From: Levilactobacillus zymae DSM 19395
Lineage (GTDB): Bacteria > Bacillota > Bacilli > Lactobacillales > Lactobacillaceae
DNA: 48,373 nt
NCBI RefSeq assembly: GCF_001434115.1
Contig: NZ_AZDW01000050.1
Location: 1-48,373, forward strand
Reading direction: 5' to 3'
Both the position numbers and the translations under genes were made by a program. The notes beneath the pieces are model-generated. The model had not been told where the DNA came from. It worked only from the letters and a program-made list of their open reading frames with translations, and did no database searches. Positions within the stretch are counted from its first letter, which is position 1, and every line of letters starts with the position of its first letter. This document shows, in pieces, positions 22,139 to 29,965 of the stretch.

Positions 22139-22888
22139 TTAGTCCTGCAAAAATCCCTGTTGCTTCAACGCCGCCAAAATTCCCGCCCGTTGCTGCGGGT
22201 CGCGACCCAGTTCGGTGGCGAGGTGGTGGGTGAAGGTTTCTTCCCGTTGATTGGTGGTCCGTTGTTGGTAGTAGTGTTTCAACAACGCATCGTAGGCCAC
22301 CACCTGAGAATCAGCCGCCGTGATTGGACGGTAGGTGTTCGAAAAGTGCATCAGCTCTTGCGGTAGGCGGGGCTTGTGTTCCGGTTGTTCGGCCGGGTGT
22401 CCGATGGCCAGACCCAGGACGGGGAAGGTCAGTTCCGGAAGTTCGAACAACTGAATTAGCCGGGGCACGTCGTTGAGGATACTGCCCATGATGGTGCTAC
22501 CCAGGCCCAGACTTTCACCCGCCGTGACCACGGCTTCCGTGGCAATCGTGGCGTCGAAAATGCCGGCCAGCAGTTTGTCGGTACTGTGAAGGTTGGCCGC
22601 CGTCGTGGGCGTTTTGGGGACCAGTTCCTGGTTACGGTACTGGTCGACCAAAAAGATGAAGTAGTGACCGGCCTGTTCTAACCAATGGTGGCCGGTGATG
22701 TCACCTAGCACGGCCAACTTGGCGGGATCGGTGACGCTGAGAATGCTATATTGTTGGGAAAACGTGCTGGTCGGCGCGTGTTGGGCGGCCGTGACCAGCG
22801 TGGTGATTTCTTCGGCGGTCAACTTTTCGGCGGTGAAACGGCGAATGCTGCGGTGGGCCAGCAACGTGGCCAAAGTGGGATTAGTCAT
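22139..22888 (-). CDS. NADPH-dependent nitroreductase/FMN oxidoreductase (NfsA/Frp type)
   Basis: A 249-residue FMN enzyme that reduces nitro-compounds, quinones or flavins. It has the family's N-terminal HRSIRRFTAEKLT (FMN phosphate site), HAPTSTFSQQYSILSV, the GLGSTIMGSILNDVP and PVLGLAIGHPAEQPEHKPRLP motifs and a C-terminal tail. Length fits NfsA/FRP-type enzymes. Its ATG overlaps the stop of the NrdI-like gene by 8 bases, so the two are translationally coupled. As a flavin reductase it could keep the NrdI-like flavodoxin reduced; that is an inference from gene order. Confidence 0.88.
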   Translation of the reverse strand: MTNPTLATLLAHRSIRRFTAEKLTAEEITTLVTAAQHAPTSTFSQQYSILSVTDPAKLAVLGDITGHHWLEQAGHYFIFLVDQYRNQELVPKTPTTAANLHSTDKLLAGIFDATIATEAVVTAGESLGLGSTIMGSILNDVPRLIQLFELPELTFPVLGLAIGHPAEQPEHKPRLPQELMHFSNTYRPITAADSQVVAYDALLKHYYQQRTTNQREETFTHHLATELGRDPQQRAGILAALKQQGFLQD

Positions 22889-23354
22889 CGTTGGACACTT
22901 CCTTCATCCGGGCGACCATGGCCTGGTAGACCCGTTTTTCGTCGGCCGGCACGCCGCGTAATTCGTAGTTAGCGATGAACGGCGCGTCGAACTGCTTGGC
23001 GTAACGTTTGGCGGTCAGACAGTACTGTTCGTTAAAGTTGCGGTTCCCGCTGCCCACGACGCCAACCAGGTGCTGGGCGTTGTTGCCAAAGGCGATGTAT
23101 TCGCCTAAAACGTTGGTCATCAGTTCCTTGACGCCGTTGTCGATGCCGTTGCCGCCATTTAAGTAGGTCGGCACGAAACAAAAGTACGGGGTGGTTTCGG
23201 GCGTCAGATCGCTGGCGTCGCTAATTTCGGTGGCTTCGATGGTCGGTTGGGCACTGTCCGCGTCGTGCTGGGCCTGCGCGTAATCCGTCAGGTGTTCCAC
23301 GAAGTTGCGGGTGTTGCCCTCGATTGAAATGAATAAAATCCGTAGTGGTTGCAT
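22881..23354 (-). CDS. nrdI: NrdI-like flavodoxin
   Basis: A 157-residue flavodoxin of the NrdI family, which supplies an oxidant for the Mn2-tyrosyl radical of class Ib ribonucleotide reductase. Seen: FISIEGNTRNFVEHL (phosphate loop, S-x-x-G-N-T), the PTYLNGGNGIDNG loop, GVVGSGNRNFNEQYC and the closing FIANYELRGVPADEKRV. ATG 23354 has GGAGG 7 bases before it; the longer frame to 23444 lacks a site. nrdE and nrdF are not beside it. Its partner gene is the nitroreductase, overlapping by 8 bases. Confidence 0.85.
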   Translation of the reverse strand: MQPLRILFISIEGNTRNFVEHLTDYAQAQHDADSAQPTIEATEISDASDLTPETTPYFCFVPTYLNGGNGIDNGVKELMTNVLGEYIAFGNNAQHLVGVVGSGNRNFNEQYCLTAKRYAKQFDAPFIANYELRGVPADEKRVYQAMVARMKEVSNDD

Positions 23355-23497
23355 ATCTAGTCCTCCGGTCATGAGATTAGTTCCAGTGTACTCGGATTCG
23401 CCGGAAAATGCGCGTGGAAATCTTGGCCGCGCTTGCCAGACCAAAATGACTATGGTATCCTGTAAGCATTCTAAGAAAGAACGAGGTATTTCCGCCG

Positions 23498-23509
23498 ATG
23501 CGCAACTAA
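23498..23509 (+). CDS. Possible three-codon leader ORF of the ABC-F gene
   Basis: ATG CGC AAC TAA encodes Met-Arg-Asn. GAGGT lies about 10 bases upstream (23483-23487). It sits at the 5' end of a leader that ends in a terminator hairpin before the ABC-F gene. Ultra-short leader ORFs that sense stalled ribosomes are known upstream of ABC-F resistance genes. Confidence 0.35.
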   Translation: MRN

Positions 23510-23559
23510 GTAGACTCGATTGTTAGACTCCTGTGTCACCCGTCAAGGGGCGCAGTGGG

Positions 23560-23651
23560 TTCTCAATGGAGACTGCTGGTTCCGTCGGCTGGGGGTACGT
23601 TTAACCACCAGTGGACGCCGTTTTCGTTAGGAAAACGCGGTCACTTTTTTT
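23560..23651 (+). promoter_or_regulatory. Attenuator leader of the ABC-F gene
   Basis: A hairpin at 23611-23644 (GTG, CGC and GTTTTC paired with GAAAAC, GCG and CAC, with small bulges) is followed by seven T, 54 bases before the start codon: a terminator in the leader. CTGGTT near 23574 can pair with AACCACCAG at 23603-23611, which overlaps the terminator's 5' arm and so could act as antiterminator. This is the usual layout of ribosome-mediated attenuation. Confidence 0.6.
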
Positions 23652-23704
23652 GTGTCCGCATAAGTTGACCCGCAGTCGCCACGCACTTAAAGGGGGACGA
23701 CTTT

Positions 23705-25225
23705 TTGACACAACTTTATTTAAACGACATCACTAAAACCGTAGCGGGCCAACCGCTCTTCACCACCACCCAACTGACCGCGCAGACCGGCGACCGGGTG
23801 GGCATCGTCGGCGCTAACGGGGCGGGCAAGACCACCCTGGCGCAGATTATCGCCGGGACCGATCGGGACTTTACCGGCCAGCGGCAAGTGGCCGCGCCCG
23901 TGATCCGGGTCGCTCAGATTGCGCCGACGCAGGGCCAATCCGGTGGCCAAAGCATGTTGACGCGGGTCCGCCGTGCACTCGCGCAACGGCCCGAAATTCT
24001 GATTCTCGACGAACCGTCCGCCAACCTGGACGACAATCACCAAGCCTGGTTAAGTCAGGCTCTCGGCCATTTCGACGGCCTGCTCCTCTTGATTTCTCAC
24101 GACCGTGACCTGTTGCAACGGGTCGCCACCAAGCTCTGGGTGGTCGATCAGGGGACCTTCACCCAGTATAACGGGACGTTTGCTGCCTACCAGACGGCTA
24201 AGCAGCAGCGCGACGCCAACGACTTGACCCAGTACCAGAACCAACAAAACGAGCGCCGCAAGCTCCAATTAGCGGCCCAAAAGAAGCGCGAAAAGGCTCA
24301 CCGGGTGCGTAAGGGTAACCGCAAGATGAGCGCCGCGGAACGGTCGAACTCCCGGACCCTGCGTGAGCAAAACGCCGGCCGCCTGGAACGCAACGCTCAC
24401 GACTTGGCCGCCCGAGCAGCCCAGCAGGTCACCACCGCCAAGCCGCACACCAGCGCGGGCATCAAGTTGGTGGCCACCGACCTGCCACCGGTGACGGGCA
24501 AGTATTTGGTCAACGTCAGCGACCTGACCTTGAAGCGGGGCAAACACCAGCTGTTGACCAAGGCCTCGCTGCGGATCCGGCCCGGTGAACGGGTGGCGTT
24601 GACCGGGCCGAACGGTAGTGGCAAGTCGACGTTATTGGACGCGTTATTGGCCCACCACGCGCAGACCCACCTGGCGGCCAGTGCGCGCATCGGCTATTTC
24701 TACCAGGACATGACCGCCTTACCCGTCGATCTGACCGTTTGGCAAGTGATGCAGAAAGCGACCGCGCTGGACGCCGACCGGACCCGCCAGGTCATGGGGG
24801 CCTTTGGCTTAGACGCCAAGTTCTACGACCGGCTGGTGGGCGACCTGAGTGGGGGCGAGCAGGTGAAACTCCAACTGCTGAGCATTTTGGTCAGCGCCAG
24901 CAACCTGCTCCTCCTCGATGAACCCACCAATTACCTCGACTTACCGGCGCTACAGGCCCTGGCCGACTATCTGGTGGGGTATCCGGGTACCGTGTTGTTT
25001 GTGGCCCACGACCAGACCTTCCGTCAGCAAGTCGCGACCCGCACGGTCCAGCTGACCGACCAGCAGTTGATCGATCCCCAGCAAACGGCGCAGGGGGTCC
25101 CGGCCAGTGATCTTCCCCGGTTACGGTTTGAGTACGACCGCTTGATGTTGGATCCGACGGCTGACACCGCCAAACTTCGAGAATTACGGGAAAAAATCGC
25201 CGCTACCCAGCATGAAAACGGTTAA
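23705..25225 (+). CDS. ABC-F family ATPase (antibiotic-resistance-like ribosome protection)
   Basis: A 506-residue soluble protein with two ABC domains and no membrane part. NBD1: Walker A GANGAGKTT (36-44), signature SGGQ (79-82), Walker B ILILDEPSANLD (98-109), His132. A charged linker rich in Gln, Lys and Arg (about 150-250) is the P-site tRNA interaction motif that dislodges drugs from the ribosome in Vga/Lsa/Msr proteins. NBD2: GPNGSGKST, LSGGE and LLLLDEPTNYLD. Only about 35 residues separate Walker A and signature in NBD1, shorter than usual. Start is TTG 23705, with AAGGGGG upstream. The attenuator before it fits drug-induced expression. Which antibiotic class it protects against is not clear. 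Confidence 0.85.
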   Translation: MTQLYLNDITKTVAGQPLFTTTQLTAQTGDRVGIVGANGAGKTTLAQIIAGTDRDFTGQRQVAAPVIRVAQIAPTQGQSGGQSMLTRVRRALAQRPEILILDEPSANLDDNHQAWLSQALGHFDGLLLLISHDRDLLQRVATKLWVVDQGTFTQYNGTFAAYQTAKQQRDANDLTQYQNQQNERRKLQLAAQKKREKAHRVRKGNRKMSAAERSNSRTLREQNAGRLERNAHDLAARAAQQVTTAKPHTSAGIKLVATDLPPVTGKYLVNVSDLTLKRGKHQLLTKASLRIRPGERVALTGPNGSGKSTLLDALLAHHAQTHLAASARIGYFYQDMTALPVDLTVWQVMQKATALDADRTRQVMGAFGLDAKFYDRLVGDLSGGEQVKLQLLSILVSASNLLLLDEPTNYLDLPALQALADYLVGYPGTVLFVAHDQTFRQQVATRTVQLTDQQLIDPQQTAQGVPASDLPRLRFEYDRLMLDPTADTAKLRELREKIAATQHENG

Positions 25226-25317
25226 CCTTAACTTTTTGCAAAAAAACACTTACGAGGAAAAATTTTTTCTGGTAGAGTAATCCATTGTGTTGAAATGAAA
25301 GTGAGTGTGAAAAACCA

Positions 25318-26745
25318 ATGGATACCGTACAAAATAACCAAGCAGTGAAAACCGCCCGGGTCCCAGTGGCCCATCCCATGCTAGCCATGATGGGTATGCT
25401 GATTGGGGGCTTCGTCGGGATGTTCAGTGAAACGTCACTGAACATTGCTTTGCCACAATTGATGGCGCAATTAAACGTCTCGACGGCGACGGTGCAATGG
25501 TTGGTCACCGGCTACATGCTGATGATTGGAATTGTGTTACCGTTATCGAGTTTAATTAGCAAATGGTTCACCACCCGGCAAGTCATTCTCTTTGCCCTGG
25601 TGGACTTCGCCGTGGGGGCCGCCATTTCGGCGTCGGCACCCGGCTTTGGCGTGTTACTCTTAGGCCGAATGATTCAAGGGATTGCCACCGGGTTGATCTT
25701 ACCGCTGATGTTTACCGTCGCGATGCAGATCTTCCCACCCTATAAGTTAGGGGCCGCCATGGGGATGGTGGGGTTAGTCATCATGTTTGCCCCCGCCGTT
25801 GGGCCAACGCTGGCCGGCTTAGTCTTAGGGTTAGCGTCCTGGCGCTGGATCTTCTGGCTGTTTATTCCGTTTCTAGTGATTGCCTTTATCTTCGCGGTGA
25901 CCTCGTTGAAAAACATCGCACCGGTCACCCGACCAAGAATCGACTTCCTGTCCATCCTCTTATCGATGGTGGGCTTTGGGAGCTTAGTCGTCGGGGTCAG
26001 CCTGGCCAGTGATCACGGTTGGGGTTCAGCCGCCGTTCTGGGTAGCCTGATCGTTGGGATTCTGGTTCTGGCTTGGTACACTCACCGGCAACTGACCATG
26101 GAACATCCCATCTTGAACCTGCGGGCCTTCGCCATTCCCGGTTTCCGGGTCGGCGCCAGCCTAGTGATGATCAACTTCGGGATTATCCTGTCCGCGATGT
26201 ACCTGTTACCCATGTACATCCAAAAGGGACTGTTGGTCCCCGTTGCGTTGACCGGGATTATCATGTTCCCCGGTGGATTAATGAACGCCATCGTTTCCGC
26301 GGTTTCTGGTCGGTTGTATGACCAAATCGGAGCCCGGACGCCAGCCATGTTAGGGTTCATCATTTCGATGATTGGGGCCTTGATGTTGGCGTTGACCACC
26401 GCGCACAGTGCCGTGTGGTACGTGATCTTAGCCCACGTGATCTTGATGATCGGGGCACCGTTAGCGATGTCACCATCGCAAACGCACGGGTTGAACTCGT
26501 TGACCGGCCCAATCGCCGCCGACGGGAGTGCCATCATGAACACCTTACAACAGGTCGTTGGGGCCATCGCAACGGCGGTTGCCACCAGCCTGTTAGGGAT
26601 TGGGCAAGCTGCTTACTTTGCGAGCGGCGCGCACCAAGCCGCTGGAGCCTTCACCAACGGGGCGCACTACGGCTTCTACTTCACGTTAGTCTTAGCCGTC
26701 GCCGGTTTCTTACTGGCCTTACGGTTACCTAAGCATGAGAAGTAA
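25318..26745 (+). CDS. DHA2-type MFS multidrug exporter (EmrB/QacA family)
   Basis: A 475-residue, 14-helix proton-driven exporter. Markers are the first helix with SETSLNIALPQLM, the ATVQWLVTGYML motif of helix 2, GRMIQGIATGLILPL (helix 4) and motif C GPTLAGLVLG with SWRWIFWLFIPF in helix 5, all typical of QacA/EmrB proteins. It follows the ABC-F gene after 92 bases with its own AT-rich promoter region, so the two may form a drug-response pair. The ribosome binding site (AAAGTGAGTG) is weak. Substrate is unknown. Confidence 0.9.
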   Translation: MDTVQNNQAVKTARVPVAHPMLAMMGMLIGGFVGMFSETSLNIALPQLMAQLNVSTATVQWLVTGYMLMIGIVLPLSSLISKWFTTRQVILFALVDFAVGAAISASAPGFGVLLLGRMIQGIATGLILPLMFTVAMQIFPPYKLGAAMGMVGLVIMFAPAVGPTLAGLVLGLASWRWIFWLFIPFLVIAFIFAVTSLKNIAPVTRPRIDFLSILLSMVGFGSLVVGVSLASDHGWGSAAVLGSLIVGILVLAWYTHRQLTMEHPILNLRAFAIPGFRVGASLVMINFGIILSAMYLLPMYIQKGLLVPVALTGIIMFPGGLMNAIVSAVSGRLYDQIGARTPAMLGFIISMIGALMLALTTAHSAVWYVILAHVILMIGAPLAMSPSQTHGLNSLTGPIAADGSAIMNTLQQVVGAIATAVATSLLGIGQAAYFASGAHQAAGAFTNGAHYGFYFTLVLAVAGFLLALRLPKHEK

Positions 26746-26761
26746 GCATTAACTTTAAAAT

Positions 26762-26804
26762 GGGGCGGCATCACTCGGTTCAGCCGAGGGGTGCCGCCCT
26801 TTTT
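26762..26804 (+). terminator. Terminator of the DHA2 exporter gene
   Basis: GGGCGGCA (26762-26769) pairs with TGCCGCCC (26792-26799), with an inner CTCGG/CCGAG helix, then five T. Confidence 0.9.
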
Positions 26805-26908
26805 GGTCTGGTCAATGATGGCAGCGCATATGTTTTTATTTCAGTGAAGTGACAGTGAATAGCTATTCTAATCAGTAACTGAGCTTCAGGCCAGTTTCTA
26901 GTCTTTAA

Positions 26909-26989
26909 AACGACCTTATCTGAGAACTGAACTGGTTAAACCGATGTTACTGGTAATCCTAGCTAAATTAGTAACGGGGATAGGTCGTT
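26909..26989. repeat. 81-base nested inverted repeat
   Basis: AACGACCTTATC (26909-26920) pairs with GATAGGTCGTT (26979-26989) with one bulged T, and an inner GTTACT/AGTAAC pair lies near 26946 and 26969. It stands in the gene-free stretch before the XRE regulator. It could be a binding site, a folded RNA or a mobile-element remnant; nothing else is seen from 26805 to 27057. Confidence 0.4.
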
Positions 26990-27057
26990 AAACTGATGGA
27001 TGAGTAAGTCGTCTAATTAACTTCTTAATCCGCCTGTTCAACAAGTAATAGTTCATG

Positions 27058-27063
27058 GTATAC
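27058..27063 (+). promoter_or_regulatory. -10 box of the XRE regulator
   Basis: TATACT with TTCAAC 16 bases upstream as a weak -35, 28 bases before the start codon. Confidence 0.4.
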
Positions 27064-27090
27064 TCTGTGAAGAGTTAGGGGGAGTACAGC

Positions 27091-27357
27091 ATGGACTTAG
27101 GACAACAGCTGCGGGTTACTCGTAAGCAACGGAATATGACCCAGGCTTATCTGGCTCAGCGACTGGGTGTCCAGCCGATGGTCATCGATAGGTGGGAGGG
27201 CGCCTTGTGTGATCCGACGCCCGACCAGCTAAAAGAGTTAGGGAGAATTTTAGACAGACCGTTCAATCTGGGCAATCAAGCTGACGCCGATCGGGGGATG
27301 GCGTCAGTGGGACATCGATTCTGGCCCTGGCGAGCGGTCGCCCGTTATCGTCGATAA
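27091..27357 (+). CDS. XRE family helix-turn-helix regulator
   Basis: An 88-residue protein with an N-terminal Cro/C1-type HTH (residues 3-57): LGQQLRVTRKQRNMTQAYLA for helices 1-2, QRLGVQPMVIDRWEGALCDP for the recognition helix and turn, and LKELGRILDRPF for helices 4-5. The rest is a short basic tail (FWPWRAVARYRR). GGGGGAG is about 9 bases before the ATG. No partner gene or toxin lies beside it. Its target is unknown; the 81-base inverted repeat just upstream is a possible site. Confidence 0.85.
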   Translation: MDLGQQLRVTRKQRNMTQAYLAQRLGVQPMVIDRWEGALCDPTPDQLKELGRILDRPFNLGNQADADRGMASVGHRFWPWRAVARYRR

Positions 27358-27377
27358 TTGGCGGTAACGAAAACACA

Positions 27378-27418
27378 AAAATAGCGACGATCAACTGGGG
27401 GTTGGTCGTCGCTATTTT
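27378..27418. terminator. Bidirectional terminator
   Basis: An 18-bp stem (27378-27395 with 27401-27418, one mismatch) closes the XRE gene and the convergent CorC-like gene. Confidence 0.88.
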
Positions 27419-27424
27419 AATGGT

Positions 27425-28786
27425 TTAGTGATTGTCGTCGGCGTCTAAGGTCGTTTGTTTCGGTTTAACGGGATTGACCGTGACTTCAAACCAGTTGATG
27501 AAGGAGTTTTCGTAATCCAACACCTTCAGGTCGAAGTTCTCTAGGTGAATCACGTCGTTGATCTTGACGTCGGGGTAATTATCGATAATGTAACCGGCTA
27601 ACGTGACGGTATCGGTGGATTCAAAGTCCTTGATGTCCACGGCGAAGTACCGCTCGAAGTCGTAGGTGGTCATCTTCCCGTTGACCTGGAAGGTGCCATT
27701 CGGTTGCTTAAAGATGTACTGGTCGTTGGCATCGTCGATCTCATCGCGGACCGTTCCGAAGAGTTCCTCGTAAATGTCTTTGTCGGTGATGATCCCGGAC
27801 GTCCCCCCGTATTCGTCGACCACGACCACGATTGGCGTCTGGTGCTTGATCATTTGTTGCAACACCTGCGTGATTGGGGTGGTTTCGGGCGTGGTGGTAA
27901 TGTCGCGCAGCAACTTGTCGATCTTAATGGAAGAATCCACTTGTTGCTGGCGAATCAAGTCGTAATTATAGACATAGCCCAGGATTTTATCCTTATCGTT
28001 ATCGGCCACGACGGGTAGGCGGCTGAACCGTTCCTGAAGGTACATGGTCAGGGCTTCCTTCACCGTGGCGGTGATGTCGATGACCGTTAATTGCGTCCGG
28101 TCAATCATGATGTCCTTAGCAACCTTGTCGTTTAACTCGAAGGCCCGTTGCATGTAAACCAAGTCGTTCTTTTCCAGTTCCCCACCTTCCACGGCACTAC
28201 GGGAAAGGCTCAGAATTTCGGCTTGGGAGAAGACCTCGTCGCTTTCGTTGGCGACCTTTAAGCCCATCAACTTGACCACGCCGGTCGCACTGGTGTTTAG
28301 CAACCAGACGAACGGGTAGAAGATGACGTGGCAGTAATGCAGGGGCGTGACCACCAGCATCAAGACCTTCATTGGCATATCAATGGAAATGTTCTTCGGC
28401 ACGATTTCGGTGAAGACCACTTCTAAGTACGTCAACAACAGTACCCCGATAATGGCACTGATCGTGTGCGCAGTCGGTCCCGTCACGTGCATGGGGGCGA
28501 TTCCCGCCAACAGAATGTCGACGAAGAAGGTTTCCCCAATCCACCCAAGGATGATCCCGGCGAGCGAAACCCCCACTTGAGTCGTTGATAAATATTCATT
28601 TAAGTTCGTGACCATCTTCATGGCCCGGTTTAACTTAGTCGAAGGCTTGTCACGTTCGTCGATTTTTTCCTGTAGCGCACTGGGGCGCGTCTGGACCAAA
28701 GCGAATTCACAAGCCACAAAGAAAGCTGCAAAGAAGAAAGTAACTAAAATAATCACTAAATTCACAACTATCTGACCACTATCCAC
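27425..28786 (-). CDS. CNNM/CBS/CorC-domain membrane protein (hemolysin C family, MpfA-like)
   Basis: A 453-residue protein: an N-terminal CNNM (DUF21) membrane domain with about four helices (residues 1-190), a CBS pair (about 210-330: IMIDRTQLTVIDI, LPVVADNDKDKILGYVY, VVVDEYGGTSGIITDKDIYEELFG) and a C-terminal CorC_HlyC domain (about 345-440). Members protect against high Mg2+ or export Mg2+/Co2+, as MpfA does in staphylococci; older annotations call them hemolysins without evidence. The start is GTG 28786, with GAGGAAT upstream. It is monocistronic. An M-box Mg2+ riboswitch lies elsewhere in the window. Confidence 0.88.
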   Translation of the reverse strand: MDSGQIVVNLVIILVTFFFAAFFVACEFALVQTRPSALQEKIDERDKPSTKLNRAMKMVTNLNEYLSTTQVGVSLAGIILGWIGETFFVDILLAGIAPMHVTGPTAHTISAIIGVLLLTYLEVVFTEIVPKNISIDMPMKVLMLVVTPLHYCHVIFYPFVWLLNTSATGVVKLMGLKVANESDEVFSQAEILSLSRSAVEGGELEKNDLVYMQRAFELNDKVAKDIMIDRTQLTVIDITATVKEALTMYLQERFSRLPVVADNDKDKILGYVYNYDLIRQQQVDSSIKIDKLLRDITTTPETTPITQVLQQMIKHQTPIVVVVDEYGGTSGIITDKDIYEELFGTVRDEIDDANDQYIFKQPNGTFQVNGKMTTYDFERYFAVDIKDFESTDTVTLAGYIIDNYPDVKINDVIHLENFDLKVLDYENSFINWFEVTVNPVKPKQTTLDADDNH

Positions 28787-29121
28787 ACATCATTCCTCAT
28801 TTCAATTATTCTATCTTTCCATTATAACGCGTCTCCACGTCATTTTGTAGATATCAGATTGTTCCAAATTCTACGCCCTTGGGGCCCCGAACGCAACCGA
28901 ACACGGTGATTATTCAAGGGATTGGCCAAATCGGTCATCATTAAGTCAGTGAAACCGCTTAACCGATTCGCAATTGGGACGAGGCAAGTGCCCCAGTGAC
29001 TGGATGGTGCGAAGCATAAGTTATTGACCGGCTAATCTACCCAATAATGGAAGAGACTGCTTAACGTTTGCGGCAAAAAGGACTAGACTGAATTTAGAAA
29101 CGTTAAAGGAGATTTTGGATT

Positions 29122-29493
29122 ATGGCAGATACACCAAAGAAAGACAAAGCAGAAGAACCGAAAATTGACATTCCCGCAGAGGATGTTAAGAAAGCGGCTG
29201 CACTGATCTTAAAACCGGGGTATGTGACGAAACACGATCTACCAAAGATGGTAGAGTTGCCTTGGGCAACCGCATTAGCGGATGCAGTAACGCAGCACTT
29301 CTTAAACGATGACGACGATCACGATCCGTACGTCTACTTCGAACAATTCGACTACGCCGGCGGGGATATTGATTCCATCATCTTTAACATGGACGTCATC
29401 CCCACGCGGGATAAGGCCCTGGAACTCTTAGGTCAGGCAGTGGGTGAAAAGCTAGTCACGCCACCCGATCACGTAGAATCATTCAAAGGTTAA
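29122..29493 (+). CDS. Acidic cytoplasmic protein of unknown function
   Basis: A 123-residue soluble protein. The N-terminus is charged (MADTPKKDKAEEPKIDIPAE), the middle has LPWATALADAVTQHF and the cluster NDDDDHDPYVYFEQFDYAGGD, and there are no membrane or signal segments. I know no family. AAGGAGA lies 11 bases before the ATG, a TAGACT box stands about 40 bases upstream, and an intrinsic terminator follows, so this is an independent gene. The sequence 28860-29080 before it holds no recognisable feature. Confidence 0.65.
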   Translation: MADTPKKDKAEEPKIDIPAEDVKKAAALILKPGYVTKHDLPKMVELPWATALADAVTQHFLNDDDDHDPYVYFEQFDYAGGDIDSIIFNMDVIPTRDKALELLGQAVGEKLVTPPDHVESFKG

Positions 29494-29508
29494 ACTTAAA
29501 GTAATCTG

Positions 29509-29535
29509 AGGCGTCCTTGCGGGGACGTCTTTTTT
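29509..29535 (+). terminator. Terminator of the 29122 gene
   Basis: AGGCGTCC (29509-29516) pairs with GGACGTCT (29523-29530), then a T-run. Confidence 0.8.
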
Positions 29536-29965
29536 GTTGCCTACAGAAAAATAGTCTAATCAAACAGTTCGTGAGTCGAGTGGTTTAAAGGCGACACGAG
29601 TTAGCAAATGCAAAAGTCGTTACAGAATCCAAAATGGTGTTGCACGTCATTCGACTAACGGCTAGACGAACGAGGGGGTAATCAGCTTAATAATGCATGT
29701 AGTCACATGCATTGAAGAGAACTGGACCTTTAAAAACTAGTTCATAGGGGGCCAATATTCAGACGCAACTGAAAGCGTTAAACCCGACAAAATTGATTAA
29801 CCATTATGTCGATTGTGTCCCGAAATGGTTAGCATATTTACAGAGATGCGTTAATATGATAATTGAATAATCAAACATGCTTAAATTATATTAACGGGTG
29901 GCCACCGTTAAGGCTGAACTCGTGTGGACGGGTTAGTGAGACGCCATCAAGGATAGGGGAGGGCC
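29536..29965 (+). promoter_or_regulatory. Gene-free upstream region of the glycan operon
   Basis: No gene is seen. The perfect 9-bp dyad AATGCATGT-AGTC-ACATGCATT is at 29692-29713. A cre-like TGAAAGCGTTAAAC (12 of 14) is at 29770-29783. A possible promoter TTTACA (29837-29842) and GATAAT (29858-29863) has a short 15-base spacer. At 29891-29911 is a 21-base palindrome with one extra G (arms TTAACGG and CCGTTAA around TGGCCA), placed in the leader 55 bases before the first gene. Confidence 0.4.

Noticed and set aside
25203-25317. GGTTAACC palindrome after the ABC-F gene as a terminator
   Set aside because: The 4-bp arms are too short for an intrinsic terminator; read-through into the exporter gene remains possible.
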